Assembly: GCF_003666015.1 (NCBI RefSeq)
Contig: NZ_QPLT01000012.1
Span: 1 to 64,000, forward strand
Direction of reading: 5' to 3'
DNA: 64,000 nt
Origin: Halorubrum sp. Atlit-26R
GTDB lineage: Archaea; Halobacteriota; Halobacteria; Halobacteriales; Haloferacaceae
The notes under the pieces are model-generated. The model made no database searches and was not told the DNA's origin. It saw only the letters and a program-made list of their open reading frames with translations. Positions within the stretch are counted from its first letter, which is position 1; every line of letters starts with the position of its first letter. This document shows, piece after piece, positions 24,502 through 33,153 of the stretch. The position numbers and the translations under genes were made by a program.

Positions 24502-25074
24502 TCAGTCACCGCCGACCACGCGCTCGATGCCCGCGACGAACTCCTCGGTGGTGTGGGTGCCGGAGGTCGCCCAGCGCACGCGCCCGGAGGCGTCCATGGC
24601 GCGTGCGCTCGGATAGCTGCCGACGTTGAGTCGCGCCGCGAGTTCGGCAGAGACGTCGGCCGCGACGAGCCAGTCACCGTCGTGCTCGCGCCACCAGTCG
24701 ACCACCGTCTCCTCGCTGACGGCTTCCCCGACCGGCTCCGTCGTGACGGAGACGAACAGCACCTCGTCGCCGATCCGGTCGTGAGCCGCCGCGAGGTCGG
24801 GCATCTGCTCGGCGCAGGGCGGACACCACGTCCCGAAGAAGTCGACGAACGTCGGCCGGTCGGGCGCCGGAAGCGTCACCTCGCCGTCGCGACTGCCCGG
24901 TGCCTCGATGGTGTCGAGCGTCACCGGCTCGATCGGCTCCGAGTCCCCGCTGGCGCCTTGACTACCGGCTGACTCGCCACCGAGGGCGTCCGGCACTCCG
25001 CCGGTCGCGACGACGCCCGCTCCGCCGAGGACGCCGACGCTCGCGAGCCCGGCCAGCAGGTGCCGTCGCCTCAC
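24502..25074 (-). CDS. TlpA-like extracytoplasmic thioredoxin
   Basis: A 190-residue thioredoxin-fold protein with the WCPPC active site in DFFGTWCPPCAEQMPDL and the cis-proline loop region near VGSYPSARAMD. The N-terminus VRRRHLLAGLASVGVLGG looks like a twin-arginine signal (RRRHLLAG). The GTG at 25074 overlaps the TGA of the SCO gene by 2-3 bases, so translation is coupled and the start is well supported. It probably receives electrons from CcdA and reduces SCO or apo-oxidase thiols. Confidence 0.88.
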   Translation of the reverse strand: MRRRHLLAGLASVGVLGGAGVVATGGVPDALGGESAGSQGASGDSEPIEPVTLDTIEAPGSRDGEVTLPAPDRPTFVDFFGTWCPPCAEQMPDLAAAHDRIGDEVLFVSVTTEPVGEAVSEETVVDWWREHDGDWLVAADVSAELAARLNVGSYPSARAMDASGRVRWATSGTHTTEEFVAGIERVVGGD

Positions 25075-25766
25075 GCCGTGACCACCCGTCGGAAGTCGTC
25101 GACGATCCGTTCCACGTCGGTGGCCGGCCCGCGCGGGTACGCGCGCTCGACGATCCCCCGCTTGTTGACGAGGAGGATGAGCCCGTAGTGCGGGAACGTG
25201 TACTCCAGGCTCTCGTAGTCGTTGTCGAACGCCTTCTCGATCTTGAGCCCGAACTCCTCGTCGAACAGCTCCTGGCCGCGCTCGTACGTCTCCGGGCGGA
25301 GGAAGTGCCAGTTGCCGGCGTCGAGGTCGACGCCCCGCTGGCCCGCGTACTCCCGGAGGACCTCGGCCGTGTCGCGCTCGGGGTCGAACGTGGTGGGGAG
25401 GAACGCCGCCTCGTCCTCGAACCCCTCCTCGGCGGCGACCTCCTGTGCGCGCCGAAGGCGGAGGATGAGGGCCGGACAGACGCCGTCGGGGCAGTTGGTG
25501 TAGAACATCGTCCACAGGAACGCGCGCTCGCCCTCGAACTGCGCCGTCGATATCTCCTCGCCCGTGATCGGGTCGGGCACGGTGAACTCGGGCATCTCGT
25601 CGCCTTGGATCGGGTGAACCGGGTCTCCCCGAGTCTGCTCCGGCGGGCCGAGGATCGTTCCCTCGGGACCGGAATCGCCGAGGACGCCGGCGCAGCCGGC
25701 GGTGGCTGTCGCGCCGGCGGCGGCGCCGGTGGCGGCGAGCGAGCGGAGGAAGTGGCGGCGGTCCAT
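25071..25766 (-). CDS. SCO1/SenC-like copper chaperone, Tat lipoprotein
   Basis: A 231-residue secreted protein. MDRRHFLRSLAATGAAAG is a twin-arginine signal, and TAGC gives a lipobox cysteine, so it should be a lipid-anchored protein facing outside. The thioredoxin-like SCO domain follows: FYTNCPDGVCPAL holds the metal-binding cysteines and FPHYGLILLVN the conserved histidine. SCO proteins deliver copper to the CuA site of cytochrome oxidase. The cysteine motif here is CxxxxC, one residue longer than the classical CPDVC. It is the first gene of the operon with the TlpA-like gene and ccdA. Confidence 0.88.
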   Translation of the reverse strand: MDRRHFLRSLAATGAAAGATATAGCAGVLGDSGPEGTILGPPEQTRGDPVHPIQGDEMPEFTVPDPITGEEISTAQFEGERAFLWTMFYTNCPDGVCPALILRLRRAQEVAAEEGFEDEAAFLPTTFDPERDTAEVLREYAGQRGVDLDAGNWHFLRPETYERGQELFDEEFGLKIEKAFDNDYESLEYTFPHYGLILLVNKRGIVERAYPRGPATDVERIVDDFRRVVTA

Positions 25767-25974
25767 GTCGTTGTCCGACCTACGTGGTCGCTCGTAAATG
25801 AACCCCGCGCCTGGTGGCGCGCGATGAACACGACCGGAATCGCCCGAAAAGTGGTTCCAGCCGCCGTGAACGGTCGTTACGGTGCGATCGGGGCGGTGGA
25901 CAAACGTCCGGAACCCCCGTGGTACCGTGACCCTCGCAAGGGTTATCCCCGGCGCGGCTGTGTGTTTATTCGCA

Positions 25975-26181
25975 ATGGCAAACGGTAAGGTTGATTTCTT
26001 CAACGACACTGGCGGCTACGGTTTCATCTCGACTGACGACGGCGACCTCGACGACGACGAAGACGTGTTCTTCCACATGGAAGACGTCGGCGGCCCGGAC
26101 CTCGAGGAGGGTCAGGAAGTGGAGTTCGACATCGAATCGTCCCCCAAGGGACCGCGCGCGACGAACCTCGTCCGCAACTAA
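25975..26181 (+). CDS. cspA: Cold-shock domain protein
   Basis: A 68-residue single-domain CSP with the RNA-binding motifs GGYGFIS (RNP1) and DVFFHM (RNP2). It binds single-stranded nucleic acid and melts RNA structure. ATG 25975 gives the family start (M.NGKV.FFN). It is more acidic than bacterial CSPs (DDGDLDDDED insertion), as expected in a salt-in cytoplasm. A TATA-like GGTTATC lies about 30 bases upstream. Confidence 0.95.
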   Translation: MANGKVDFFNDTGGYGFISTDDGDLDDDEDVFFHMEDVGGPDLEEGQEVEFDIESSPKGPRATNLVRN

Positions 26182-26323
26182 TCTCTGAATCGCGGACAGC
26201 GCGTCCGCACGCAACACCGGATTTCGGCCGTCGCTCGACGTGATCGGCGCCATCTCCGTTTCTTTCACACTTATCACAGCTCGGCGAGCGACGCGTACTG
26301 CTCAGTTCCCGTCGTAATCGACC

Positions 26324-26332
26324 GTTTAAATA
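26324..26332 (+). promoter_or_regulatory. TATA box of radB
   Basis: GTTTAAATA, with its centre about 28 bases before the GTG at 26357, predicts a leaderless radB transcript and supports the non-ATG start. Confidence 0.55.
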
Positions 26333-26356
26333 CGAGCGCGAGCGAACCGGCCGGTA

Positions 26357-27076
26357 GTGAGCGATCCGATCCCGACCGGCTGTCGACCGGTCGACGAGCT
26401 GTTGGGGGGCGGCTTCGAGCGCGGCGTCGTCACGCAGGTGTACGGGCCGCCGGCCGCGGGGAAGACGAACCTCGCGCTCGCCGCCGCGGTCGAGGTCGCG
26501 GCCGGGGGCGACCGCGCCCTCTACATCGACACCGAGGGGCTCTCGATCGACCGCTTCGAACAGATGGCCGAGGGGCGGCTCGAACGGGGCGACGGCGACG
26601 ACACCCTCGAGGAGCTCGCCTCGCGGCTCGTCATCTCGGAGGCGTACGACTTCGACGACCAGCGCGAGGCGGTCCGGGACGCCGAGGAGCTCGCCGAGGA
26701 GGTCGAGCTGATCGTGTTGGACTCCGCGACCGGCTTCTACCGGCTGGAGCGCGCCGGCGACACGGAGGGCGGCGAGTCGCTCCGCAAGGTCGCCAAGCAG
26801 GTGACGCACCTCCTCTCTCTCGCCCGGCGCCACGACGTCGCCGTCGTGATCACGAACCAGGTGTTCACGGACCCCGAGGGCGACCGCGACCGCGCGCTCG
26901 GCGGGAACACCCTCAACCACTGGACCGGCGCGATCCTCCGCGTCGACCGCTTCCGCGGCGGGAACCGCCGGGCGACGCTCGAAAAGCACCGGTCGAAGCC
27001 GGCGGGCGACACCGCGACGTTCCGGATCGTCGCCGACGGGCTCGCGGAGGGTGCGGACGGGAACCGCTCCGACTGA
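26357..27076 (+). CDS. radB: RadB recombinase paralogue
   Basis: A 239-residue RecA-fold ATPase. Walker A is GPPAAGKT near residue 31 and Walker B is LIVLDSAT near 120. The N-terminal helix-hairpin-helix domain of RadA is absent, which is diagnostic of RadB, a euryarchaeal recombination mediator that helps load RadA. The start is a GTG placed by the TATA box. It converges on the CBS gene, with T/A-rich sequence between them. Confidence 0.93.
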   Translation: MSDPIPTGCRPVDELLGGGFERGVVTQVYGPPAAGKTNLALAAAVEVAAGGDRALYIDTEGLSIDRFEQMAEGRLERGDGDDTLEELASRLVISEAYDFDDQREAVRDAEELAEEVELIVLDSATGFYRLERAGDTEGGESLRKVAKQVTHLLSLARRHDVAVVITNQVFTDPEGDRDRALGGNTLNHWTGAILRVDRFRGGNRRATLEKHRSKPAGDTATFRIVADGLAEGADGNRSD

Positions 27077-27093
27077 CGGTCGCAGAAAGGCAA

Positions 27094-27100
27094 TAAAAAG
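27094..27100 (-). terminator. T-run after CBS/HPF-like gene
   Basis: On the minus strand a five-T run lies about 42 bases after the stop of the CBS gene, in the convergent gap with radB. It is a plausible archaeal terminator. Confidence 0.3.
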
Positions 27101-27140
27101 CGGCCGGGCGACGTTCTCCGCTCGTTCGACGCCTACCGCC

Positions 27141-28280
27141 TCACAGCTCGCCGAGCTTGCGGAGGAGCTGGCCGCGGTACTCCTCGTCGGCGTTGACGCC
27201 CTTGATCTCGAGGACGTTCCGCTCTAACTTGTCGAGCGCGACGTGGAAGGCGTGTTCGGCGCCGTACCCCTCGCCGGAGCCGCCGACCTGGCCCTCGTTG
27301 GTGCGGAGGCGGATCTGACACTGGATCAGGGGCGTGCCGCGGAGCTTCTCCTTGTGCGCGTGGAGCCGGACGTGCGCGTGGATGACGTGCATGTCCGCGT
27401 ACTTGTCCGCGACCTGTTCGATGGACTCGACGATGTGCTCGCGGGTGGTTCCCTCCAGCAGGTCGACGTTCGTGATCTGGACGTCCATCGAGTCCTGCTC
27501 GGTGAACGTCAGCGCGCGCAGCACGTCGGTCTTCGTCACCATCCCGGCGACGGTGTCGGCGCCCTCGGGCGTGACGACCAGCCCGGAGACATCGTTGTCG
27601 AACATGCGCTGGACGACCGTCTGCGCGGTCTCGTCGTTCGCCGCCGTGACGACCGGGCTGGACATGATGTCGTAGACGGGGATGTCGAGCATGCGGTCGA
27701 TGTCCCCGGCGCGGTCGCCGCTGCCCTGTCGCTCCTGGTCGCGGACGACGAACTCCACGATGTCGTTGGTGGTGACGACGCCGACGAGGTCGCCGTCGTC
27801 GTCCAAGACCGGCAGCCGGGAGACGCCGTTCTCCCGGAGGCGGTTGATCGCGCGGCCGACGCTCTCCGTCTCGCCGATGCCGATCACGTCCTCGGTGGCG
27901 ATCTGGCCGACGGTGATCGCGTCGAGGCTGTCGATGACGGCCTCGAGGATCTGGTCGACCGTGACGATCCCGAAGAGCTTCTCGCCCTCGTAGACGGGCG
28001 CGATCTTCACGTCGCCCTCGACGAGGAGCCGCGCGGTCTCGCGGACGTCCTCGTGGCGGTCGACGGAGGGCGCGGGCTTCATCACCGCGGACACCTTCGT
28101 GTCGTCCTCCATGCGCGAGCGCATGAGCTGTTTCTCGCCGACGACGCCGGCGTACTCGCCGTCCTCGGCGACGACGATCCCCTTGGGGTTCTCTCGCTCG
28201 AAGATAGAACGGACCTTGGCGAGCCGCTCGTCGACGTCGACCTCGACGTATTCCGGCGCTGCGATATCAGAGATGTTCAT
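27141..28280 (-). CDS. Four-CBS protein with C-terminal HPF/S30AE-like domain
   Basis: A 379-residue protein. Four CBS motifs (residues about 5-265, two Bateman modules) usually sense adenine nucleotides. The C-terminal about 105 residues read as beta-alpha-beta-beta-beta-alpha: DVQITNVDLL, a helix REHIVESIEQVADKYADM, strands VIHAHVRLHAH and LIQCQIRLRTN, then AFHVALDKLERNVLEI. That pattern resembles ribosome hibernation factors (HPF/YfiA). I infer a ligand-controlled ribosome-binding protein; the domain assignment is by pattern only. ATG 28280 is used since the upstream in-frame extension is not acidic. Confidence 0.82.
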   Translation of the reverse strand: MNISDIAAPEYVEVDVDERLAKVRSIFERENPKGIVVAEDGEYAGVVGEKQLMRSRMEDDTKVSAVMKPAPSVDRHEDVRETARLLVEGDVKIAPVYEGEKLFGIVTVDQILEAVIDSLDAITVGQIATEDVIGIGETESVGRAINRLRENGVSRLPVLDDDGDLVGVVTTNDIVEFVVRDQERQGSGDRAGDIDRMLDIPVYDIMSSPVVTAANDETAQTVVQRMFDNDVSGLVVTPEGADTVAGMVTKTDVLRALTFTEQDSMDVQITNVDLLEGTTREHIVESIEQVADKYADMHVIHAHVRLHAHKEKLRGTPLIQCQIRLRTNEGQVGGSGEGYGAEHAFHVALDKLERNVLEIKGVNADEEYRGQLLRKLGEL

Positions 28281-28406
28281 AGTCCGTTCTGAGGATTCGA
28301 CGGGCCGGGTATTGAAAGTGCGGGAGTCGTCGCGCGCGGCGGCGACCGTCGTCTGACGGTCGAAATTCGCCTGAAGGTATTTGGGCGCCGCGACCGAAGT
28401 CACCCC

Positions 28407-28547
28407 GTGAAACTCTCGACCGCGCTGATCGCCGTCGGGGTCGCGCTGATCGTGATTCCGCTGCCGGTGCCGATCCCCTTCGTCGGCGTGATCGTCGGCA
28501 CGCTCGCGCTGTTAGTCGGGCTCGTCCTCCGGCTGTTCGGCGTGTGA
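28407..28547 (+). CDS. 46-residue two-helix membrane protein
   Basis: GTG 28407 to TGA 28547 encodes a short protein starting MKLSTALIAVGVALIVIPLP, with a Pro-rich turn and a second hydrophobic helix ending LVLRLFGV. A TATA-like GGTATTTGG lies about 28 bases upstream, as for a leaderless gene. Haloarchaea carry similar tiny membrane proteins; function unknown. It lies between the divergent CBS gene and the HAD hydrolase. Confidence 0.6.
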   Translation: MKLSTALIAVGVALIVIPLPVPIPFVGVIVGTLALLVGLVLRLFGV

Positions 28548-28670
28548 GGCCGCCCGCTCGGCCCCAGATCGCAGCCCTCCCGGGGCGTGAGGCGCCGCGC
28601 TCCCGGGACGTGAGGCGCCGCGCTCCCGACGTGTGAAACCTTTTTGCCCGTTACCCACCCACGGCGATGC

Positions 28671-29354
28671 GTGTACGACGCCGTCGTCCTCGACAACGAC
28701 GGGGTGTTGGTCGGGCGGACGCCGTTCGACACGCTCCGCGAGGCCGCCTGGGACGCGTTCGTGAGCCTCGGCGTCGAGGACCCGGACCTCGCCCACGTCG
28801 ACGACGTCGCCGTCGGCGTCGACCCCGCGACGCTGACCGACATCTGCGAGCGCTACGGGGTCGACCCGGCGGAGTTCTGGCGTGTCAGAGACGAGACCGC
28901 GGCCGCGGCGCAGATCGACGCCGCCCGGAAGGGGCGGAAGACGCCGTACGACGACGTCGATGCGCTCCGCGCGCTGGACGCCTCGCTCGGCGTCGTCTCC
29001 TCGAACCAGCAGGCGACCGTCGACGCCCTCCTCGACCACTTCGGGCTGGCGGGCCGCTTCGAGGCCGCGTACGGCCGCGAGCCCTCGGTCGCCAGCCTCT
29101 CGCGGAAGAAGCCCTCGCCGTACTACATCGAGCGCGTCCTCGAGGATCTCGGCGCCGAGACGGCGCTGTTCGTCGGGGACAACGAGTCGGACGTCCGCGC
29201 GGCCGACAACGCCGGCATCGACTCCGCGTTCATCCGGCGTCCCCACCGCCGGTCGACGGAGCTCTCCTGTCACCCGACCTACGAGATCGACGACCTCCAC
29301 GACCTTGTGAGCATCTGCGGGCGGGCGCCGGCCGATACGGACGGCGAGGTCTGA
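28671..29354 (+). CDS. HAD-superfamily hydrolase
   Basis: A 227-residue phosphatase-like HAD protein. Motif I is VLDNDGVLV (nucleophile Asp, acid/base Asp), motif II SSNQQ, motif III Lys in SRKKPSPYY, and motif IV GDNESDVRAADNAG. The helical cap (about 20-85) places it in subclass I, near phosphoglycolate phosphatase-like enzymes; the substrate is unknown. GTG 28671 is preferred because CTTTTTGC lies about 27 bases upstream; upstream non-ATG starts would overlap that element. Confidence 0.87.
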   Translation: MYDAVVLDNDGVLVGRTPFDTLREAAWDAFVSLGVEDPDLAHVDDVAVGVDPATLTDICERYGVDPAEFWRVRDETAAAAQIDAARKGRKTPYDDVDALRALDASLGVVSSNQQATVDALLDHFGLAGRFEAAYGREPSVASLSRKKPSPYYIERVLEDLGAETALFVGDNESDVRAADNAGIDSAFIRRPHRRSTELSCHPTYEIDDLHDLVSICGRAPADTDGEV

Positions 29355-29423
29355 ATCGGCGGCCGAATCCGCGCCACCCGCCCCGACCAAAACGGGCATG
29401 TGGCCCGTCGCCGAAACGCGACC

Positions 29424-30182
29424 ATGCCATCGCCCTCCGCGAGCCCGGCCACCGACCCAGACGCGCCGGACGTGCGGTCCGTCGTCGGCCGCTACCGCCG
29501 CGCCGAGCGCGCCGCCAGCTGGTCTCTCGCGCTGATCGCCGTCGGCGCGTCCCTCGCGGCGGTCGCGGCGCTGTCGTTCTGGCCCGGCGTGGCGGTCGGC
29601 GCCGTCCTCATCGCCGCGCTCCGCGTGCCCCTGTTCCGACGGCGCGGCTCGACCCGCCTCCGGACGGACGCGACGCCCGAGGCCGTCGTCCGCGAGTTCG
29701 CGACGGCGACGCCGCCGATCCTCGCGTTCCAGTGGGCCGTCGCCGACGAGGTTCGGCGCGACGGCGCGACCAGCCCGACCGATTCCGTCGGCGAAGGCGC
29801 ATCCGGAGCGGGCGCGACCTACGAGTTCTCGTACCTCTTCGGTCTCAGAACGGTCGAACTCGACCTCGCCGTGGACGTCGGCGAGGGGGACCCGATCGCC
29901 GGTGAAAGCGGGACCGATAAGTCCGGGAGCGCGTCGGATCGGCCACCGGTCGCGACCGTCGACATCGAGGGGACCGCCGGCGGGAAGCCGTGGGGATCCT
30001 ACGCGGTCGCGGTGCGCGAGGCGCCGGACGGCGGGAGCGTCGTCGACGTCGAGCTACGGCCGACGCGTCGGTTCGGCCTCCGTCGGCTCCCGCAGGGGTG
30101 GGCCGCAGGGCGGTACTACGCCGAGGCGCTGGCAGCGCAGGGGTACGAGACCGTCGAGCGGACGGTCTCCGTGACGCGGTGA
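29424..30182 (+). CDS. Haloarchaeal membrane protein of unknown function
   Basis: A 252-residue protein with two adjacent hydrophobic helices (about 32-72) followed by a soluble domain of about 160 residues with many short strands. The soluble part starts TRLRTDATPEAVVREFATATPPI, which resembles the opening of SRPBCC-like lipid-binding folds; that is a weak inference. It converges with the next gene with one base between the stop codons. ATG 29424 is used; a GTG at 29400 would add 8 residues. Confidence 0.65.
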   Translation: MPSPSASPATDPDAPDVRSVVGRYRRAERAASWSLALIAVGASLAAVAALSFWPGVAVGAVLIAALRVPLFRRRGSTRLRTDATPEAVVREFATATPPILAFQWAVADEVRRDGATSPTDSVGEGASGAGATYEFSYLFGLRTVELDLAVDVGEGDPIAGESGTDKSGSASDRPPVATVDIEGTAGGKPWGSYAVAVREAPDGGSVVDVELRPTRRFGLRRLPQGWAAGRYYAEALAAQGYETVERTVSVTR

Positions 30183-30183
30183 C

Positions 30184-30744
30184 TCACCCGACGAGCTCCG
30201 TCTCGGGCGCGTCGACGACGGTGCGGGAAACGCGCTCGTCGCCGTCGACGCCGCGGAGCTCGACGCCGCGGAGGCGCAGCGCGACCGCCGCGTCCGCACG
30301 CTCGTCGTCGTCGCGGGGACGGAGCGTCTCTCGGGTGTCGTCGCCTTCGCCGTTTCCGTCGTACACGACCACCAGTTCCTCCTCTTCGAACGCGACGTAG
30401 TCGACGGCGTCGAGCCGGATCGCGACCCGGCGCCTGCGGGCGATCGTGACCGCGACCCCGCCGACGGCGGCGAGCAGACCGACGCCGGCGACGAGGAGGT
30501 CGCCGGCGCCGATCGCGCCGACGTCGTCCCACAACAGGTTCGGGACCAAGCTACCGAGCGCGAGCACGGCGCCGACGCCCGACCAGCCGACGTCGCGGAG
30601 CTCGGGCGGGACCCGTCCCGCCGCGAGCGCCCGCGGAACGCCGCGGAGGGCGTCGACGACCCCTCGACGGATCCGGATCTCGTCGGGGGCGACGCGGACC
30701 CGTCCGCCGACCGTCGCGAACGACCACGCGCCGGTTCGGCTCAT
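30184..30744 (-). CDS. Hypothetical membrane protein with PH-like cytoplasmic region
   Basis: A 186-residue protein. It has a short N-terminal domain, two hydrophobic helices (about 57-100, LGSLVPNLLW and LLVAGVGLLAAVGGVAVTIA), then an arginine patch and a strand-rich segment RVAIRLDAVDYVAFEEEELVVVYDG. The overall look is of a bacterial PH-like membrane protein, but I cannot assign a family. ATG 30744 avoids a basic upstream extension. Tail-to-tail with the preceding gene. Confidence 0.6.
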   Translation of the reverse strand: MSRTGAWSFATVGGRVRVAPDEIRIRRGVVDALRGVPRALAAGRVPPELRDVGWSGVGAVLALGSLVPNLLWDDVGAIGAGDLLVAGVGLLAAVGGVAVTIARRRRVAIRLDAVDYVAFEEEELVVVYDGNGEGDDTRETLRPRDDDERADAAVALRLRGVELRGVDGDERVSRTVVDAPETELVG

Positions 30745-30919
30745 CGGGGGCTCGCCGGATCGAGGCGGTCCAGCGCGGGGAGACGCCGAGTCGAAGGGTT
30801 CGCTGTCATGGAGGGTTGTCGGATACACCGCCGCGACCCACTTAAACCCGCTCGCGGCGCGGGTTCGAGCGCGGGGACGAAGCCGGGGGCTTTTGGCCGA
30901 CCCCGGGACAGTGTCAGTC

Positions 30920-31729
30920 ATGGACCTCCCGCCCGTCGGCCTCGGAACGATGGGGATCGACGACCCCGACGCGGTCGCGACCGCGCTCTCGCTCGGCTAC
31001 CGCCACCTCGACACCGCCCGGATCTACGACAACGAGGCGGTCGTCGGCGAGGGGCTCGCCGCGGGGCTGGCCGGTGATTCCGGCGTCGACGACGCCGTGG
31101 ACGCCGCGAGCGACCTCGACCGTGAGGACGTGACCGTCGCGACGAAGCTGTGGATCGACGACCTCGCGGCCGACGCCGTCGCGCCCGCGGCCCGCGAGAG
31201 CGCGGACCGTCTGGGCGTCGACGCGATCGACCTGCTGTACGTCCACCGGCCGCGGGGTGACTACGACCCGGAGGCAACGCTGCCCGCGCTCGACCGGTTA
31301 GTCGACGACGGCCTCGTCCGGAACGTTGGCGTCTCGAACTTCGAGTTCCCGGACCTCGACCGCGCGGTCGACGTCCTCGACGCGCCGCTCGCGGCCCATC
31401 AGACCGAACTTCATCCGCTCTTTTATAAACCGAAGCTGCTCGACCACGCCCGCGAACACGGGTATCCGGTGGTCGCCTACTCGCCGCTCGCCGGCGGTCG
31501 CGTGCGCGAGCTCGACGCCGTCGCCGAGGTCGCGGACGCGCACGGGACGACGCCCGAGGCGGTCGCGATCGCGTGGGCCGCCGGCAAGGAGCCGGTCGTG
31601 ACGATCCCAAAGGCGTCGAGCGAGGCACACCTCCGCGCGAACCTCGCGGCGGCCGACCTCGAACTGACCGAGTCCGAGGTCGCCGCGATCGACGCCGTGG
31701 AGCGCGAGGCGGAGCTGTTCCCGGAGTAA
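30920..31729 (+). CDS. Aldo/keto reductase
   Basis: A 269-residue AKR close to 2,5-diketo-gluconate reductases. Catalytic Asp and Tyr are in YRHLDTARIYDNEAVVG, Lys in VATKLW and His in LLYVHRP. The cofactor-binding tail contains TIPKASSEAHLRANL. The usual G..SE..IG residues after the tyrosine read NEAVVGEG. It differs in subfamily from the reductase at 3670. The short N-terminus MDLPPVGLGTMGI begins at ATG 30920. Substrate unknown. Confidence 0.9.
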   Translation: MDLPPVGLGTMGIDDPDAVATALSLGYRHLDTARIYDNEAVVGEGLAAGLAGDSGVDDAVDAASDLDREDVTVATKLWIDDLAADAVAPAARESADRLGVDAIDLLYVHRPRGDYDPEATLPALDRLVDDGLVRNVGVSNFEFPDLDRAVDVLDAPLAAHQTELHPLFYKPKLLDHAREHGYPVVAYSPLAGGRVRELDAVAEVADAHGTTPEAVAIAWAAGKEPVVTIPKASSEAHLRANLAAADLELTESEVAAIDAVEREAELFPE

Positions 31730-31822
31730 ACGATCCGTATTCTTGGATCAAATTGGGGATGAACTGCGTTCGATGACCACGATCCCGCGTCATTTTTATC
31801 GCGGGGGCGACGACGGTCACAC

Positions 31823-32716
31823 ATGACAGAGATCATCGACGGGGAGGCGGTCGCGGCGGACGTGCGCGACGCGGTCGCCGACGAGGTGGCGCGGCTGTCG
31901 GAGGAGGGCGTCGAGCCGGGGCTCGCCACGGTGCTGATGAGCGACGACCCGGCCAGCGAGACGTACGTCTCGATGAAGCAGCGCGACTGCGAGGAGGTCG
32001 GGATCGAGTCCTTCCACGTCGAGATCGACGCCGACGCGCCCGCGAGCGAGCTGTACGAGACGATCGACGACCTCAACGACCGCGACGACGTCCACGGGAT
32101 CTTGGTCCAGCTTCCGGTCCCCGACCACGTCGACAAGCGGACCGTCCTCCGGCGGATCGACCCGGAGAAAGACGTGGACGGCTTCCACCCGGAGAACGTC
32201 GGGCGCCTCGTCGCGGGCGACGCGCGGTTTAAACCGTGTACGCCCCACGGCGTCCAGAAGCTCCTCGCCGCCTACGACGTGGAGACCGAGGGGGCGGACG
32301 CCGTCGTCGTCGGCCGCTCCGACATCGTCGGCAAGCCCATGGCGAACCTGCTGATCCAGAAGGCGCCGACCGGCAACGCGACGACGACGGTCTGTCACTC
32401 GCGAACGGAGGACTTGGAGGGGAAGCTGGGGGGGGCTGATCTGGTCGTCGCGGCCGCCGGCATCCCGGAGTTCGTCGACGGTTCGATGCTCAAGGAGGGC
32501 GCGACCGTGATCGACGTGGGGATCAATCGCGTCGACGCGGACACCGAGAAGGGGTACGAGCTCGTCGGCGACGTGGAGTACGAGTCGGCGAGCGAAGTGG
32601 CGGGGGCGATTACCCCGGTTCCCGGTGGGGTGGGGCCGATGACGCGCGCGATGCTCCTTTATAATACGGTGAAGGCTGCCGGGCTCCAGCACGACGTTGA
32701 AGTGGAGTTGAACTAG
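31823..32716 (+). CDS. folD: Bifunctional methylenetetrahydrofolate dehydrogenase/cyclohydrolase
   Basis: A 297-residue FolD. Hallmarks include YVSMKQRDCEEVGI with the catalytic Lys, GILVQLPVP, the NADP-binding VVGRSDIVGKPMANLL and the C-terminal PVPGGVGPMTRAMLLYNT. It oxidises methylene-THF to formyl-THF, fitting the glycine cleavage genes at 58648-61964 that generate methylene-THF. A TATA-like TTTTTATC lies about 23-30 bases before the ATG. Structured-repeat copy B follows the stop codon in the same direction after about 60 bp. Confidence 0.96.
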   Translation: MTEIIDGEAVAADVRDAVADEVARLSEEGVEPGLATVLMSDDPASETYVSMKQRDCEEVGIESFHVEIDADAPASELYETIDDLNDRDDVHGILVQLPVPDHVDKRTVLRRIDPEKDVDGFHPENVGRLVAGDARFKPCTPHGVQKLLAAYDVETEGADAVVVGRSDIVGKPMANLLIQKAPTGNATTTVCHSRTEDLEGKLGGADLVVAAAGIPEFVDGSMLKEGATVIDVGINRVDADTEKGYELVGDVEYESASEVAGAITPVPGGVGPMTRAMLLYNTVKAAGLQHDVEVELN

Positions 32717-32779
32717 GAGGGGGACGCTGTGGACTTCGTGAGTTCCGGCGGTCTTCGTTTATAAGCGACCGAGTGTTGT

Positions 32780-33127
32780 TTATAAACAGTTGCTTTGGGG
32801 TCGACACCGAACACCGCCAAAGCCCCAGCCGCTCGGCCGTACGTCGTTGCTCCCGCGGTGAACGCCTCCAAAGCCCCAGCCGCGAGGCGGGCGCACGCTC
32901 GCTGCGCTCCTCGTCACTCACTTCGTTCGTTCCTGCGGTGCTTGCGTCGCCTGCGCCCGCCTCGCGGCTGCCCCTTTGAGTCCCGCCCCGCTCCGCCCAG
33001 CACCGCAGCCTCACGCCTCCCCAGCCTCGTCGGCCTCCCTTCGGTCGGCCGACTCCCTCGCGCGTGCTCCTCGCGGCCGCCGAGGGCGGCCGCTCGCAGG
33101 CACGCGCCACCGCCGTCTATTTATAAG
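32780..33127 (+). ncRNA. Structured repeat element, copy B (candidate noncoding RNA)
   Basis: Leader units begin with TTATAAAC (32780). Two CAAAGCCCCAGCC motifs follow, the second entering P1. P1 is a perfect 19-bp stem, 32877-32895 with 32952-32970. Box CCCCTTTGAGTCCC is at 32971-32984. P2 is GTCGGCC/GGCCGAC (33029-33035 with 33047-33053). P3 is GCGCGTGC/GCACGCGC (33060-33067 with 33100-33107) enclosing a 9-bp stem, 33073-33081 with 33085-33093. A TTATAAG closes the element. P1 and P3 inner arms differ from copy A but stay paired. Confidence 0.6.
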
Positions 33128-33153
33128 TAAGCGATCGTCGCCGCGACTCCCGT

